From: Symbiodinium natans
Taxonomy: Eukaryota; Sar; Dinophyceae; Suessiales; Symbiodiniaceae
Assembly: GCA_905221605.1 (NCBI GenBank)
Contig: CAJNDS010000902.1
Coordinates: forward strand, 146,766-210,765
Direction: 5' to 3'
Length of the DNA: 64,000 bases
This document shows positions 34,401 through 43,919 of this stretch, in pieces. The notes below the pieces were generated by a model. The model was not told the origin of the DNA. It saw only the letters and a program-made list of their open reading frames with translations, and did no database searches. The translations under genes were made by a program, and so were the position numbers. Position 1 is the stretch's first letter; each line of letters starts with the position of its first letter.

Positions 34401-35535
34401 CCTGATCCCTCAACACACCATTCAACCCCTCAAACACCAAAAACCCCAAACCACTTAAACCTCTCAACCCCTCAACCCCCAAACCCTACCCCTCAACCCC
34501 TGCCCCTGTCTGAAAGTCCTGGAAGGTTCGACTTCAAAAAAATATCTCGCCTTAGGTTCAGGATGGTCTAGGATGCTTCTAGATGGGACTTTAGGATTGC
34601 TGGGAGTTTTGAAGTTTAGGGCTTTTGGGTGGTTCAGGTAAGCTAGAGCAACTCGCGAGCTCCATGCGCCGAGGCCGTCGCCGCCGTCCCCCTTGATCGA
34701 CTCGCTCGCCTGTCACAGGAACTTGGCCGCCCGGTGACCATATTGCAATGAGGGCACCCTTTTTTGGGGGTTGGCTACTCCATAAGGGAACCCATAACCA
34801 AAAAAAGGGGGGTTAAAGGGCACCACTGGGCTACCAAGAGAACGACTGCTGTGGCGACGGCAGAGTGAACCTAGCCACAAACCCTGAAACCCCTAAAGAC
34901 CCAAACCCCCCTAAACAACCCTTAAACCCGGACCCTACAAACCCCCAAACCTCTCCTTAAGGTCTTAGGGTTAAAGATCCCAAAACCGGTTGCTCCTCTT
35001 CCCTCGCAAAAGAACCCGCCTTGCGCAGGCCGTAGACCGCGCCGAAGCACGCGGCGACCAAGAGAAACATGACACCGTTGGTGGCAAGGAGCCTTTTTCC
35101 GGCTCTTTGGCTTCTTTTTAGCTTTGGGGGCTCAGAGTTTATTGGGGTCTGGGGCTTCTCGGGCTTCTTCCGAGGTCTTCGAAACTGGCCTCCATGAAGG
35201 AGGGGGCCAACCCTCAGGGGAGGGGAGGGCAGAGGGAGGGTAGGGATCCTATGAGGTCTAAGTGAGGGGTTGTGGTCTCAGCCCGGCCTCGGACTTCTGG
35301 AGAGCTTGACAGCTTTCAGGAGTTTAGGGTTTGGGGCGTCGAGGATTTGGGGCTCAGGGCTTAGGGTCGCAGATACTAAACCCCTAAACTCCCCAGCTCC
35401 TATCACCCACAAACCCAAACCTCTTGCAACCGAAGCCGGCATCCGGCGCCTGTATCGCCGCTGATCCGGAGGCACGGCAAGCTCGGCCCAATGGATGTCG
35501 CCGGGGTTCGCGGCGCGAGCCTCGGGAGAGGGCTC
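22492..35535 (-). CDS. Large multi-pass membrane protein, OSCA/TMEM63-like
   Basis: A chain of small minus-strand exons in one direction. In transcript order: 35,428-35,535 (contains PGDIHWAELAVPP, like the P-x-D-x-x-W-x-N-L linker before TM3 in OSCA/TMEM63), 35,016-35,092 (TM), 34,645-34,709, 34,325-34,375 (TM), 33,894-33,946, 33,668-33,735, 33,456-33,530 (25 codons; donor GTGAGA), about 33,079-33,158 (VVNTAGVLYFMY), about 31,936-32,013 (TMLLINAIVPPLVPY), 31,288-31,349, about 30,890-30,935, 30,154-30,185, 29,972-30,013, 28,069-28,106 joined through a GC donor to 27,859-27,907 (LYSPVLPLISLVGMQYWVDK), 26,739-26,840 (TM), 25,580-25,651 (TM; donor GTGAGG), about 24,972-25,033, 24,711-24,764, 23,339-23,401, about 22,829-22,879 and 22,492-22,554. 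OSCA/TMEM63 proteins are osmo- or mechanosensitive channels. Direction, phases and TM pattern support one gene; the family call is tentative. Possible further 3' exons reach 20.1 kb. Confidence 0.55.
22720..22815 (-). repeat. Poly-C then CCCTAAA array
   Basis: A C run (22,706-22,721), an A run, then about 12 CCCTAAA units, inside an intron of the OSCA-like gene. Confidence 0.92.
24360..24695 (+). repeat. TTTAGGG array with TCTAGGG core
   Basis: TTTAGGG units on both sides of a homogeneous block of about 26 TCTAGGG units (24,423-24,610). Local amplification of one point-mutated unit, in the intron between exons 24,711-24,764 and 23,339-23,401 of the OSCA-like gene. Confidence 0.95.
25215..25290 (-). 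repeat. Element B copy 3
   Basis: Reverse orientation relative to 9580-9654; contains TATAGGGACTATGAGGGGAT and AGTAATTATTCCGACCACTG. Confidence 0.65.
26533..26604 (+). repeat. Element B copy 2
   Basis: AATAGAGGGGTCGGAATGAT and ATTCCCGTCTGGTCCCTTCG align with 9580-9654, diverging at the right end. Confidence 0.65.
26845..27020 (+). repeat. Degenerate TTTAGGG array with internal duplication
   Basis: Units alternate with CTTAGGG; a segment GGGCTTAGGGTTTTGGATTT occurs twice (26,938 and 26,975). Directly adjacent to the OSCA-like exon 26,739-26,840. Confidence 0.88.
27600..27690. repeat. Decayed dispersed element (GGGCACTACTGGGC)
   Basis: AGAGTGCCCTTTTTGG...AGGGCACTACTGGGC resembles 34,743-34,848 (GAGGGCACCCTTTTTTGGGG...GGGCACCACTGGGC). 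Two copies; internal similarity is low. Confidence 0.4.
28008..28036 (+). repeat. Element E copy
   Basis: GGGGTACCCCTATTTTGGGA followed by AATACCCAT; partner of 9511-9537 and 16,355-16,385. Confidence 0.45.
29746..29837. repeat. Element A copy, left arm truncated
   Basis: Contains AACTACGGTTATAAGGAAGG, TAAGGTACTTGTAGCCCTAC, TTATAACTTCCCGTGAGCCT and TTAAG, matching the interior and right arm of element A. Confidence 0.65.
30040..30155 (+). repeat. TTTAGGG array
   Basis: About 15 units, ending immediately beside the small exon 30,154-30,185 of the OSCA-like gene. Confidence 0.92.
31395..31480 (+). repeat. TTTAGGG/TTCAGGG array
   Basis: About ten units, next to the exon 31,288-31,349 of the OSCA-like gene. 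Confidence 0.9.
31992..32088. repeat. 25-bp direct repeat flanking a TTTAGGG tract
   Basis: GTAAAGGCTCCGTTGACCAG+GCCTC (31,992-32,016) and GTGAAGGCTCCGTTGACCAG+GCCTC (32,064-32,088) are 25-bp direct repeats with one mismatch, separated only by ATCAGA and six heptamer units. The first copy is the 5' end of an OSCA-like exon, so the exon edge has been duplicated on both sides of a telomeric tract. Confidence 0.9.
32104..32175. repeat. 36-bp tandem duplication including a heptamer
   Basis: CACCTAGCTAGCTTATTCTA+TGCTGAGGGTTTAGG occurs at 32,105-32,139 and again at 32,141-32,175, period 36, with no mismatch over the shared part. Confidence 0.93.
32176..33010. other. Heptamer-free spacer, CA/TG-rich at both ends
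   Basis: CA/TG-rich DNA at 32,176-32,320 and a TG run at 32,953-32,995 flank about 600 bp of unique sequence with overlapping short ORFs on both strands. None looks like a conserved protein. It is an intron of the OSCA-like gene as reconstructed. Confidence 0.45.
33766..33857. repeat. Element A copy
   Basis: Left arm TACTTGAAGGTTCATGGCTA, interior AGTACCTTAACTAAAGTTAT, right arm ACATGACCCTTCAAGTA. The arms are inverted repeats of each other. It lies in an intron between exons 33,894-33,946 and 33,668-33,735. Confidence 0.75.
33960..34095 (+). repeat. TTTAGGG array
   Basis: About 18 units, with TTCAGGG and TGTAGGG variants, in an OSCA-like gene intron. Confidence 0.92.
34743..34848. repeat. 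Decayed dispersed element, palindromic
   Basis: GAGGGCACCCTTTTTTGGGG and TTAAAGGGCACCACTGGGC are imperfect mutual inverted repeats around ACTCCATAAGGGAACCCATA. Related stretches are at 27,600-27,690 and 19,780-19,940. Confidence 0.45.
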
Positions 35536-35971
35536 CTGGGACCTAGGAACGCCCCCGAAATCACAACCATTCTTTCTGAGATTATGACTAATAATAATGT
35601 TATTACTATCATTATGATTCTTAACATTGCAGTATTCCAGAACTACCACATCTTCAACTGCATAGCTTCATGCTCGGCCATTTCTGCCCTTGCCCGGCTT
35701 TTCCGGTTTGCCAGGCCATTGCACTTTTAATCGGGTCCCCTCGCTTAGATACTGCAGCAGCCCTACATCCCATGCACCCCCTAAATCCTATAAACCCTAA
35801 AAAACCCTATAAACCCTGTACCCCCTAAACCCCGACCAACCCTCGCAAATCATGAGACCTACCATTAGTTCTACGTTGCCCCCGTAACTCAGAGGGTGCC
35901 CGCTTGTTGTTTGATTGGGTTTATAAGGGGCGTCCTTTCCCTAAAAGAAGTGAATGGGGTTGAGGCTTCAG

Positions 35972-38900
35972 GCTCGTATGACCATGAGGTCGGCCTGCAT
36001 GTATCTAAGTACAAGGCCCTGCTGCAAGGGCTGGATGAAGAGGGTTTAGGGTTCAGGGTTTAGGGTTTAGGGAGTAGGGTTTCGGGTTTAGGGTTTAGGG
36101 GGACCATCGGCAAGGGCCAGTGCAGGCCAGGCACAACTGAAAGTGGCGCGAGCCTCATGCTGAAGGACTACGACTCAACCATCCTACAGCCCTGCTTGAA
36201 GGGTTGGTGGTTCTAAGTAGGGTTATATGTAAGGCAACCTACAGTATAACCTTAGCTACGGTACCTTTAACCCTGCTTATAACTACCCATGAACCTTCAC
36301 GTGGACCCGCAGGCGTTCGACACACGGGTAGCGCCCTGGCTTCGAAGTATCTTCAGGGTTTCGTACTAAGGGGCCAAAGCTTGCTTAACTTGTTCGATGC
36401 GGGGGTTGCCGATTAGGAATTACAGCGACCACCCTAAGCTTCCTGATATGCCCACAGCCCACAAAACAAGCTTAGGGCCCAGCCCTACAATACCCCAATA
36501 CCCTAAACCGTAGAATAGATACCCTAGTACCCTACACCCTACACTACCCTGATACCCTAAACCCTAAACCCCAAACCCTAAATACTCTGCACCCTATACC
36601 CCAAACCGTGGAGTACACCAATACCCTAAACCCAAGAATACCCTAAACCCCAAACCCTAAACCCTAAACCCCAAACCCTAAACCCTAAACCCTTGATTCC
36701 TGCTTCTACACCCGATGCTGCGAAGGTGCGGCCGCCCGCCGATGGGAAACTTGGGGAGCGCTGCACCCTGACCATCTCGAAGGGTTTAGGGTTTAGGGCT
36801 TAGGGCTTAGGGTTTAGGGTTTAGGGTTTCGGGTACTGGAGGGGCAGATATAGGGGCCTATTTAGCTAGGATCTAGGGCATAGGGCTTCGGGGCCTGTTG
36901 AACTCAAATGGGTATGTTGGGTTGTTTACATCCTTTTTTTCTCGGGCCCGCTACATAATGTGATTGGTCCATTGGTTATTTGGCTTTGCATTGGGGTGCT
37001 CGAAGCTGCTAGCAGCAAGTCGTACTCAAGTCGTCATGATTTTTCACCGTACTTGAAGGTTCGTGGGCAGCTGAATAGGATGAGAAGAAGGTAACCCACA
37101 CTATGACCTTCATTGAGGTACTTCTAAGCCTACTTAAAAGACGACAGTACCCATGAACCTTCAAGCAAAACCCAAACCCTAAACACCCTAAAACCCGAAA
37201 CCCTAAACCCTAAACCCAGAAATCCTCAACCCTAAACCCCAAACCCTAGACCCTGAACCCTAAAACCCTAAACCCTACACCCTGAACCCTGAAAGCCCTA
37301 CACAGGCCCTGGCCAGCTCTGGCTCAAGGGGTGCTGATGGCAATCACAAGGGCATCCCCAACTGTGTGGCTTAGGGTTTTAGGGTTCTTTGGGCTCCACG
37401 GTTTTAGGTTTTTTCAGGGTTTTAGGTCTTCAGGCTGGGAATGTTCCCTATTTCTAAGCACTGGCTGTCTACAACCGTGGGTTTGTGCAGTGCGTGCCTT
37501 GCAGATGCCGTTGCTCCTGCACGCGAATTGGGCGACAGGCATCAAGAAATTTGACTATGGCTTTGGTGGAGCATCCGACCCCGTCCTCCACAGGAAGCTG
37601 ACATCATCGGCCTCGCACTGGAACCAGCGGGCCCAGAAGGACGTCCACCTGCCATCGGTTTCAGGTTTTGGGTTTACAGGGTTTGCCTCGGACTTCGGGG
37701 GTTTAGGGCAGTGTGATATGAAAAGGCCTGACGTCGGTGTGCTTGCGGTTGAGGGTTTTCGGGATGGGGCCTAGGCCCAGGGTTTAGGGTTTGGGGTTCT
37801 ACTTCCCCAGCTACTAAACCCTAAACCACCAAACCCTAAAACCCCATAAAGCCTTTTGGAATTTTGGGGGGGGTTAAGAGCCTATACGGGGGTTTACGAA
37901 CATGAGGGACCCCCAATATAGACCCCAAATAACAGGATTTCCTTATAATTAAGGACCACCAATAAGGTGCCCCCTAATATAAAAATCTGAAATCCCCATA
38001 TAGGGATTCAGAGACTCCAGGGGCGTTGCTTCGGGCTGCTTGCGGCTTGAGGATTAAAGGCAGGGACAGGGCTGCTCATGAAGAGCTTTTTTGGTCGGCA
38101 GGGGTTTCGGGGTTTTGCTTTAGGGCTTGCAGGTTTTCGAGTTTTAGGGTTCTAGGGTATGGGGGTAAGGGTTTAATTTGGGTGTAGGGGTTCGGGTATG
38201 TCAGGGTTGAAGGCGCTGTGGCCTCTGAGCAATGGCGCTAAACATGCCCGCCAGGCTTCTTCAGGCACGCTCGCATGTCGCTCTGGTGTCGGAAAACCAC
38301 CTGGGCTAAACGCACCCCACAAGCCACGAAGAGTCTTCCCCTCATGCCTAAACCCTAAACCCTCCCTAATTCCTGGGGTAAACTCCACACCCTCACATCC
38401 CGTATTCCCGAACCCAAACCCCACACCCCAGATTTAGGGTGTAGGGTGTTTGTGTGGCTTAGGCCTTTGTACCAAAAACTGCAACCCTGAACTATGAAAG
38501 GTCCACCAAAGAAGCCCGAATCTACTGTGTCGTAGGGCAAGGGCTCTAGCGCATTCTAGCAGATTCCAGCAGCAGCTGAACCAGGAAAAACACCCTTAAC
38601 CCTAACCCTTGAACCCTAAACCCCTGACACGTAAACCACGAACCCTCAACCCGTACGTGGGCATTTCAAAAATTGAACTATATAATGTATATGTGTATAC
38701 CCCAAATCCAGCTTTTTATCCTCCTAGCCCTAAACCCCCTACGAACCCCTAACCCCTAACCCCTAAACCTAAACCCTAAACCCCTAGACCATAAATCCTA
38801 ACCCTAATCCCTAAACCCTAAACCCTAAACCCCTAAACCCTAAAACCCCCCCAAACCCCTAAACCCCCAAACCCAATGCCCTAAACCCAGAATAGGGCAA

Positions 38901-39540
38901 TGCCAACGCGACCCAAGCCCAAGCGGCGACGACCACCCCAGAGGAGCGGAGCTTGGCGTCCTCCAAGCGCTTCCAGGGGTGGCTCGAAAGTTGGGGTTTA
39001 GGGTTTAGGGTTTAGGGTTTAGGGTTTAGGGTTTAGGGTTTAGGGTTTAGGGTTTAGGGTTTAGGGTTTAGGGTTTAGGGTTTAGGGTTTCGGGTTGAAA
39101 CCCTAAACCCTGAAACCCTAAGCCGACCCAAAGCAAAGCCGCTTGGACCCCACAGATCCCTGCCACCCCCCCCAAGAACTTGGGTCTTGGGCTTCCCTGC
39201 ACCCCAATCCGCGGTTTAGGGCTTAAGTTTTGGGATTGAGGGTTCAAACCCTAAACCCCCGTAACCCCTACTCCCCAAACCCCCAGACTGTAAGAAAGCC
39301 TAGCGCCATCACCCTAAACCCTAAACCCTAAACCCTAAACCCTAAACCCTAAACCCTAAACCCTAAACCCTAAACCCTATAAACTAAACCCTGAAAGCTC
39401 CAAACCCCATGGCGCCTTCGGCTTTTCAGCTTCGGGCCGCAGGGCTGCCGCTTTCAAAGCTCCAAGGCTTCGGGCTGAGCCCCAAAACCCAAGAGACCCG
39501 AGACCCCAGAGCCCTGGGTTTAGGGTTTAGGGTTAAGGGT

Positions 39541-39628
<88 letters not shown>

Positions 39629-40027
39629 TGTTAAACCCTAAACCCTGAACGAGACCCTAAACCCAAGAACCCCTATGGAGCTCTGTCCTTCGTGCCAGCG
39701 GACTTCAAAGCCGTGGTGATTTGGACCATCTCTGCCTTTGCACGGAAAGGGTGTAGGGTGGGGTTTAGGGTGTATACGGATGTATAGGGTGTAGAGTTTG
39801 TGCAGTGCGAGGGTTGGTCTGGGGCTTTGGGCTCTTAGGTTCTCGGGATGCTCTCGGGATCACCTGGCCCGAAAAGTTAGGCCCTACGCCACAGTGTCGG
39901 TACAACAGAGCAGCCACCCGCCTTGATGTTTTTCACCTGCCAGGGAGATTTGCTAGGGGACATGGGAGTGCCTCGTAAAAGCAGGCTTCAAACACTTTCG
40001 GGCAAATCTTGCAAAAACCCCCTGTGA
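35972..40027 (+). CDS. Plus-strand multi-exon gene, possible glycosyltransferase
   Basis: Plus-strand exon series: 35,972-36,043 (donor is the first GTTTAG of a heptamer tract), about 36,096-36,188, 36,726-36,783 (again ending G/GTTTAG), 37,306-37,365, 37,505-37,657 (the longest, after CCTTGCAG and before GTTTCAG), 38,896-38,990, 39,668-39,750 and 39,895-40,027 (ends in TGA). Exon 37,505-37,657 contains MPLLLHANWATGIKKF, reminiscent of the HAN-x-x-x-G-x-x-x-K segment of nucleotide-sugar glycosyltransferases of GT77-like type; no DxD motif was located. The gene lies antisense between the two halves of the OSCA-like gene. Several islands are also open on the minus strand (notably 38,190-38,345), so exon choice is uncertain. 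The start is not identified. Confidence 0.42.
36194..36302. repeat. Element A copy
   Basis: GCTTGAAGGGTTGGTGGTTC, ATGTAAGGCAACCTACAGTA, CTTATAACTACCCATGAACC and TTCAC; inverted-repeat arms as in the other copies. Confidence 0.75.
37050..37165. repeat. Element A copy
   Basis: TACTTGAAGGTTCGTGGGCA at the left and TACCCATGAACCTTCAAG at the right, about 116 bp overall, inside an intron of the plus-strand gene. Confidence 0.8.
37885..38010. repeat. Decayed dispersed element
   Basis: GGGACCCCCAATATAGACCC, TTCCTTATAATTAAGGACCA and CCCCATATAGGGATTC. Related short motifs occur at 28,850-28,910 (TCTATATTAGGGGTCCC), 19,500-19,580 and 26,145-26,225. Confidence 0.4.
38997..39100 (+). repeat. TTTAGGG array
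   Basis: About 14 perfect units starting right after the plus-strand exon 38,896-38,990. Confidence 0.94.
39520..39630 (+). repeat. TTGAGGG variant array
   Basis: About 13 consecutive TTGAGGG units, a homogenised variant of the heptamer, flanked by TTTAGGG and then CCCTAAA. Confidence 0.94.
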
Positions 40028-40107
40028 AGACTTCGCGGCATGCTCTGAAGGGCCATTTTGATGGAGGGGACTGATATATAGGCCTTCATAATGAGAATAG
40101 GGCTTTG

Positions 40108-40178
40108 GGGGTTAATATAGTACAACCAAAGAGCGACCATAAGGGAATAGGACTAGGAATTACTCTGACCCCTACATT
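40108..40178 (-). repeat. Element B copy 4
   Basis: GGGGGTTAATATAGTACAAC, ACCATAAGGGAATAGGACTA and GGAATTACTCTGACCCCTAC correspond in reverse to the copy at 9580-9654. Confidence 0.65.
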
Positions 40179-40449
40179 GTAGTGCAAGGGGAGGGGCTTC
40201 GAAGGAAGCCTAGACCCTAAACCCTAAACCCTAGACCCTAAACCTAAACCCTAAGCCCTAAACCCCAAACCCCTAACCCTCTGCTTTTTCGGGGCTTGGG
40301 AGAGAGGGCTAAGGCCTCGAATATGCCTCCACGGCATGAGCTCCCCCAAATTTCGACCCCAAATCCCCAAATCCCCAAAACCCTAAACCCGAAACCCTGA
40401 ACCCTAAACCCTAAACCCTTAAACCCCTGAACCACTAAACCATGAAGCC

Positions 40450-40590
40450 AAAGGCTCATGGTTAGGGTTACAAGTAAGGTAAAAGGTTCATGGGTAGGAT
40501 TACAAGTTAAGGGAACCTACACTCGAACCAAAATTTAGGTGCTTATAACTTATCACCCTATTTTATCGCCACCCATGAACCTTCAAGCAG
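40450..40590. repeat. Element A copy with doubled left arm
   Basis: Two left-arm segments in tandem (GGCTCATGGTTAGGGTTACA, then GGTTCATGGGTAGGATTACA), then the right arm CACCCATGAACCTTCAAGCA. Confidence 0.75.
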
Positions 40591-41419
40591 GGCCGAAACC
40601 CGCAAAAGCCGACCAATTCAACCCAAAAAAAACCCTCAAACCGCCAAAAACCGAAAGCTAAAAAGCAAGAACAAACTCACTCCGTACCCTGACCAAACCT
40701 CAAAACCCCCCTGCAAACAACCTGTAGGCCCGCCCAAACCCTAAACCCTAGATCCTAAACCCTACGCCCTAAACTAGTTCATTGTGGGGATAATATTAAA
40801 AATTTAATTGCTTATTCCTTATTGGGTTTAAGTACCCTTTAAAATGTAAAATGTTACCCGACTATAACAAAGAAAAGTCCCAAAAATTAAGCCCGAAACC
40901 CCCCCCTACAACCGCAGGAAAGAGCCTCGGGGTCGGCGCTGTCCAGCGCGTCCAACTTCTGTTTCAACTCCTGGCCCACCGCTCAAAAGTGTCCTATGCT
41001 CAGGGTTTAGGGTTTAGGGTTTAGCGTTTAGGGCTTAGGGTTTCCCAAGACGAGGATACCTGTTAGGGGGGGGGGGGGGGGGTAGATCCTGGCAACAGGG
41101 ATTATGCTGCATACTGTATTTGCAGTAGCTAGGATCCAATCAACACCTCCAAGCCATTGCTTGGGATTTAGGGTCTAGGGTTTTGGGGCCTTGGGGACGT
41201 TGAAAGGTGCCCACAGCCATGCCTAGCCCTAGACCTGCACCCCTACAATCCTACATGCTGCGCATAAATGTCAATGTTCAGGTGCTAGTTCAGAAAGTTA
41301 TAGGCACACTGCCCTCGAACAATTTGCCGGCCTTGCACATGCCGTTGAAATATCCCATGATGGTGAGAAGAGAAGGAAGCCTTGTCCCTTCAATGAAACA
41401 GAGAGAATCACACGTTCTT

Positions 41420-42940
41420 TTAGGCGCATTGTCTTTCGGCGCAGCAGGATAGATGTCTCCAAAAGGACAGCAGCTCCAAGATACTGTTGCTGCTTGCGCT
41501 ACAGTGCTGTCCGAATTTGATAAACCTGCAGCTGTCGCGTGAGCCGCTCAGGCTTCGGTGAAAGGCCCGTTGCCTGACCCCGAACAATTGCCAGTCGCTC
41601 GAATTTAGCATCTGTAAGAAAGCCCAGCCTCCTTCATCTGACAAACGGTTGCAGCTCAGGTCCACAACCTCGAGCATATCATCCGCGTCCGACGCGCGGA
41701 GTGCTGGTCCGAGCTCCGCTGCGCCAGCATCTCCGATGTTGTTTCCGCGCAGCGACACGTTCATCAGCAAGCTGCACTGTGGGAGCAAGTCTGCCAAGGC
41801 CATGGCACCCAGGTCGCCAATCTCACAATAGTCCAAGATCAACGTGTACAGGTTTTTGCCTTGGAGACCTTGGGCCAATGCCGTAGCACCTTCGGCCCCA
41901 ACTTGGCTGTCTGCCAAAGACAACTGCTTCAAAGACTTGAAATAGGATACAGACTCTGCCAAATCCAGGACTTCCTGCACTGGCAGTGCATCTGCCACCA
42001 GTGATGTTCGCGCACTCGCCTGCTGCAGAAACACCTTCTCCTGCAGTCGCATCACAGCTGCTGCATCAGAACGATGCGTGAACTGCAGCGCCAAGCCATC
42101 TGCAGCATCCTGCTCGCCTCTTTTCACTCGGTCCTGAAAGGTTGCCGGACTGATTGGTGCCACTCCTGTAATGTGCGCTCTGGTGCTGATCCACTGTGTT
42201 TCTGCCACGCACCAGCCTCGCCGACAGTACTGAGTGCTGTTTCGGAGTAACTCGCTAGACGGTCGCGTCTCCAACGCCCCGCTTGCTTCGCAATAGATGG
42301 CGACAGAGCTGGGCGCTCGTTGCATGCAGGTATCCGGCGTGAGATCAGTGAGGCGCTCCACCCAAGCAAGATCTGCATGTGCATAGAGCACATGCATCGA
42401 CGTCATGGCGTGATGAAAGAACTGCTGCTCTGAGTGTGTGCGCTTGTACTGCGGCAAGCAGATCCAGTCCACAAATACCCAAACCTGGCAAGTCTTCAGT
42501 GCAGTTAATCCTGCTATCCGCCGCTCCATGCGTTCAGCCAAGCACCACAGTTGGAAACCCCATGGGTCAGCATGTTGCTGAGATTCCCAGCAGTGCGAAA
42601 CAGAAACGATGAGAACTGGCTTCGGCGCTGTATTGCCAAGGAACAACGAGAAAGAGGCGCGAACGGATTTGTCGCCAGTCTCCAGACATGGATAATATTT
42701 CAACTCCTTCAGCTCCTCAAGCGTCGCCAACGCAGTGCAAACATTCCCCCTGTCGTCCTGGAATTCCTCCAGTTCAGCTTCCTGGCGCCGTGGGCAAAGT
42801 TGCTTGGTCCGGGCCAGCATCCTCAGGTACTCAAAACGCACCAGGCGTACATTGGCGTCAACCAGGAAATCAATGAGGTCTTGCGGCTTGGTGAGCGTAT
42901 ACTCCCTGGTATCAAGATCGCGAGCTGACGGTGCCTGCAT
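41420..42940 (-). CDS. HET-like / leucine-rich-repeat protein, 506 aa
   Basis: Uninterrupted ORF from ATG at 42,940 to the stop at 41,420, the longest ORF in the window, free of heptamers. Residues about 111-250 carry a motif series: VSVSHCW (112-118), VFVDWICLPQ (155-164), then MTSMHVLYAHADL and RGWCVAE (241-247). This resembles the spacing of fungal HET domains (W-I-D-x-L-C-I-x-Q ... R-x-W-x-x-Q/E), which belong to the TIR-like fold. Residues about 336-448 form four NLR/ribonuclease-inhibitor-type leucine-rich repeats (LKQLSLADSQVGAEGATALA; LTLILDYCEIGD-like; VSLRGNNIGDAGAAELGPAL; VVDLSCNRLSDEGG). No nucleotide-binding domain lies between. The fold call is inference. It lies between the N- and C-terminal exon groups of the OSCA-like gene, same strand. 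Lack of introns suggests a retrogene. The plus-strand ORFs here are shadows. Confidence 0.8.
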   Translation of the reverse strand: MQAPSARDLDTREYTLTKPQDLIDFLVDANVRLVRFEYLRMLARTKQLCPRRQEAELEEFQDDRGNVCTALATLEELKELKYYPCLETGDKSVRASFSLFLGNTAPKPVLIVSVSHCWESQQHADPWGFQLWCLAERMERRIAGLTALKTCQVWVFVDWICLPQYKRTHSEQQFFHHAMTSMHVLYAHADLAWVERLTDLTPDTCMQRAPSSVAIYCEASGALETRPSSELLRNSTQYCRRGWCVAETQWISTRAHITGVAPISPATFQDRVKRGEQDAADGLALQFTHRSDAAAVMRLQEKVFLQQASARTSLVADALPVQEVLDLAESVSYFKSLKQLSLADSQVGAEGATALAQGLQGKNLYTLILDYCEIGDLGAMALADLLPQCSLLMNVSLRGNNIGDAGAAELGPALRASDADDMLEVVDLSCNRLSDEGGWAFLQMLNSSDWQLFGVRQRAFHRSLSGSRDSCRFIKFGQHCSASSNSILELLSFWRHLSCCAERQCA

Positions 42941-42982
42941 TGCGCTGACAAGGCCTGTCTGGGCTTGCAGATTGTGTGCTGG

Positions 42983-43098
42983 TACTTGGAGGTTTATGGG
43001 TAGTGATGAAGTATGGGTATAAGTACCTTCACTGAGGTTATAATATAGGTTACCTTACTTATAACCCTACTTATAGCTACCCATGAACCTTCAAGTAG
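42983..43098. repeat. Element A copy (best full-length)
   Basis: TACTTGGAGGTTTATGGGTA ... GTACCTTCACTGAGGTTATA ... ATAACCCTACTTATAGCTAC then CCATGAACCTTCAAGTA. The two ends pair over about 25 bases with few mismatches. It lies 40 bp 5' of the ATG of the LRR gene. Confidence 0.85.
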
Positions 43099-43724
43099 GG
43101 CCTGTATGCATGGCGATTCATGGGTCTGACACAAGTTCTACAGCATGGGCTGTGACATGGTAGTGAAAACTGCCCCCAAGTTCTTCGAACTGTATACCCC
43201 TACATGCCAAAGCCTTCTTTTCTCTGTTGCCCCCCGCCGCTCTCCCCCGGCCGCCAACCGGCTCCCATCAATTGCGGAAAGAGGCGCTGCATCAGACTCT
43301 GTCGCCTATTTTCGGAAAGTATTATATATACGCAGTATGCCATGATTAGCTCAGAGGGAGAAGGCTGTCCAGGTGACGAATTCTCGGTGAAACGGCGAGC
43401 TGTGTGGCAGCCGACCGTTCCAAGACAAGTACCAACCCTAAACCTGAATACTAAACCCTAAGCCCTCAACCCTCAACCCTCAACCCTCAACCCTAACCCC
43501 TAAACCCTAAACCCTAGACCCTAAACCCTAGACCCTAGACCCTAGACTCTAAGCCTGAAGGCTGTTGGCGTCCGGGTTTGGAGCGTCGGGCCTCACCCCT
43601 TTTGTTGGGCCTATGCCCGAACTGAAGCTCGGCCCTGCAACACCCCATTATAGACCCTCAATAGACCCTACTTCCCTATAGACCCTGTAAAAACCCTACA
43701 AAAACCATATTTATAGAAAAAGAA

Positions 43725-43912
<188 letters not shown>

Positions 43913-43919
43913 GGAGGAC

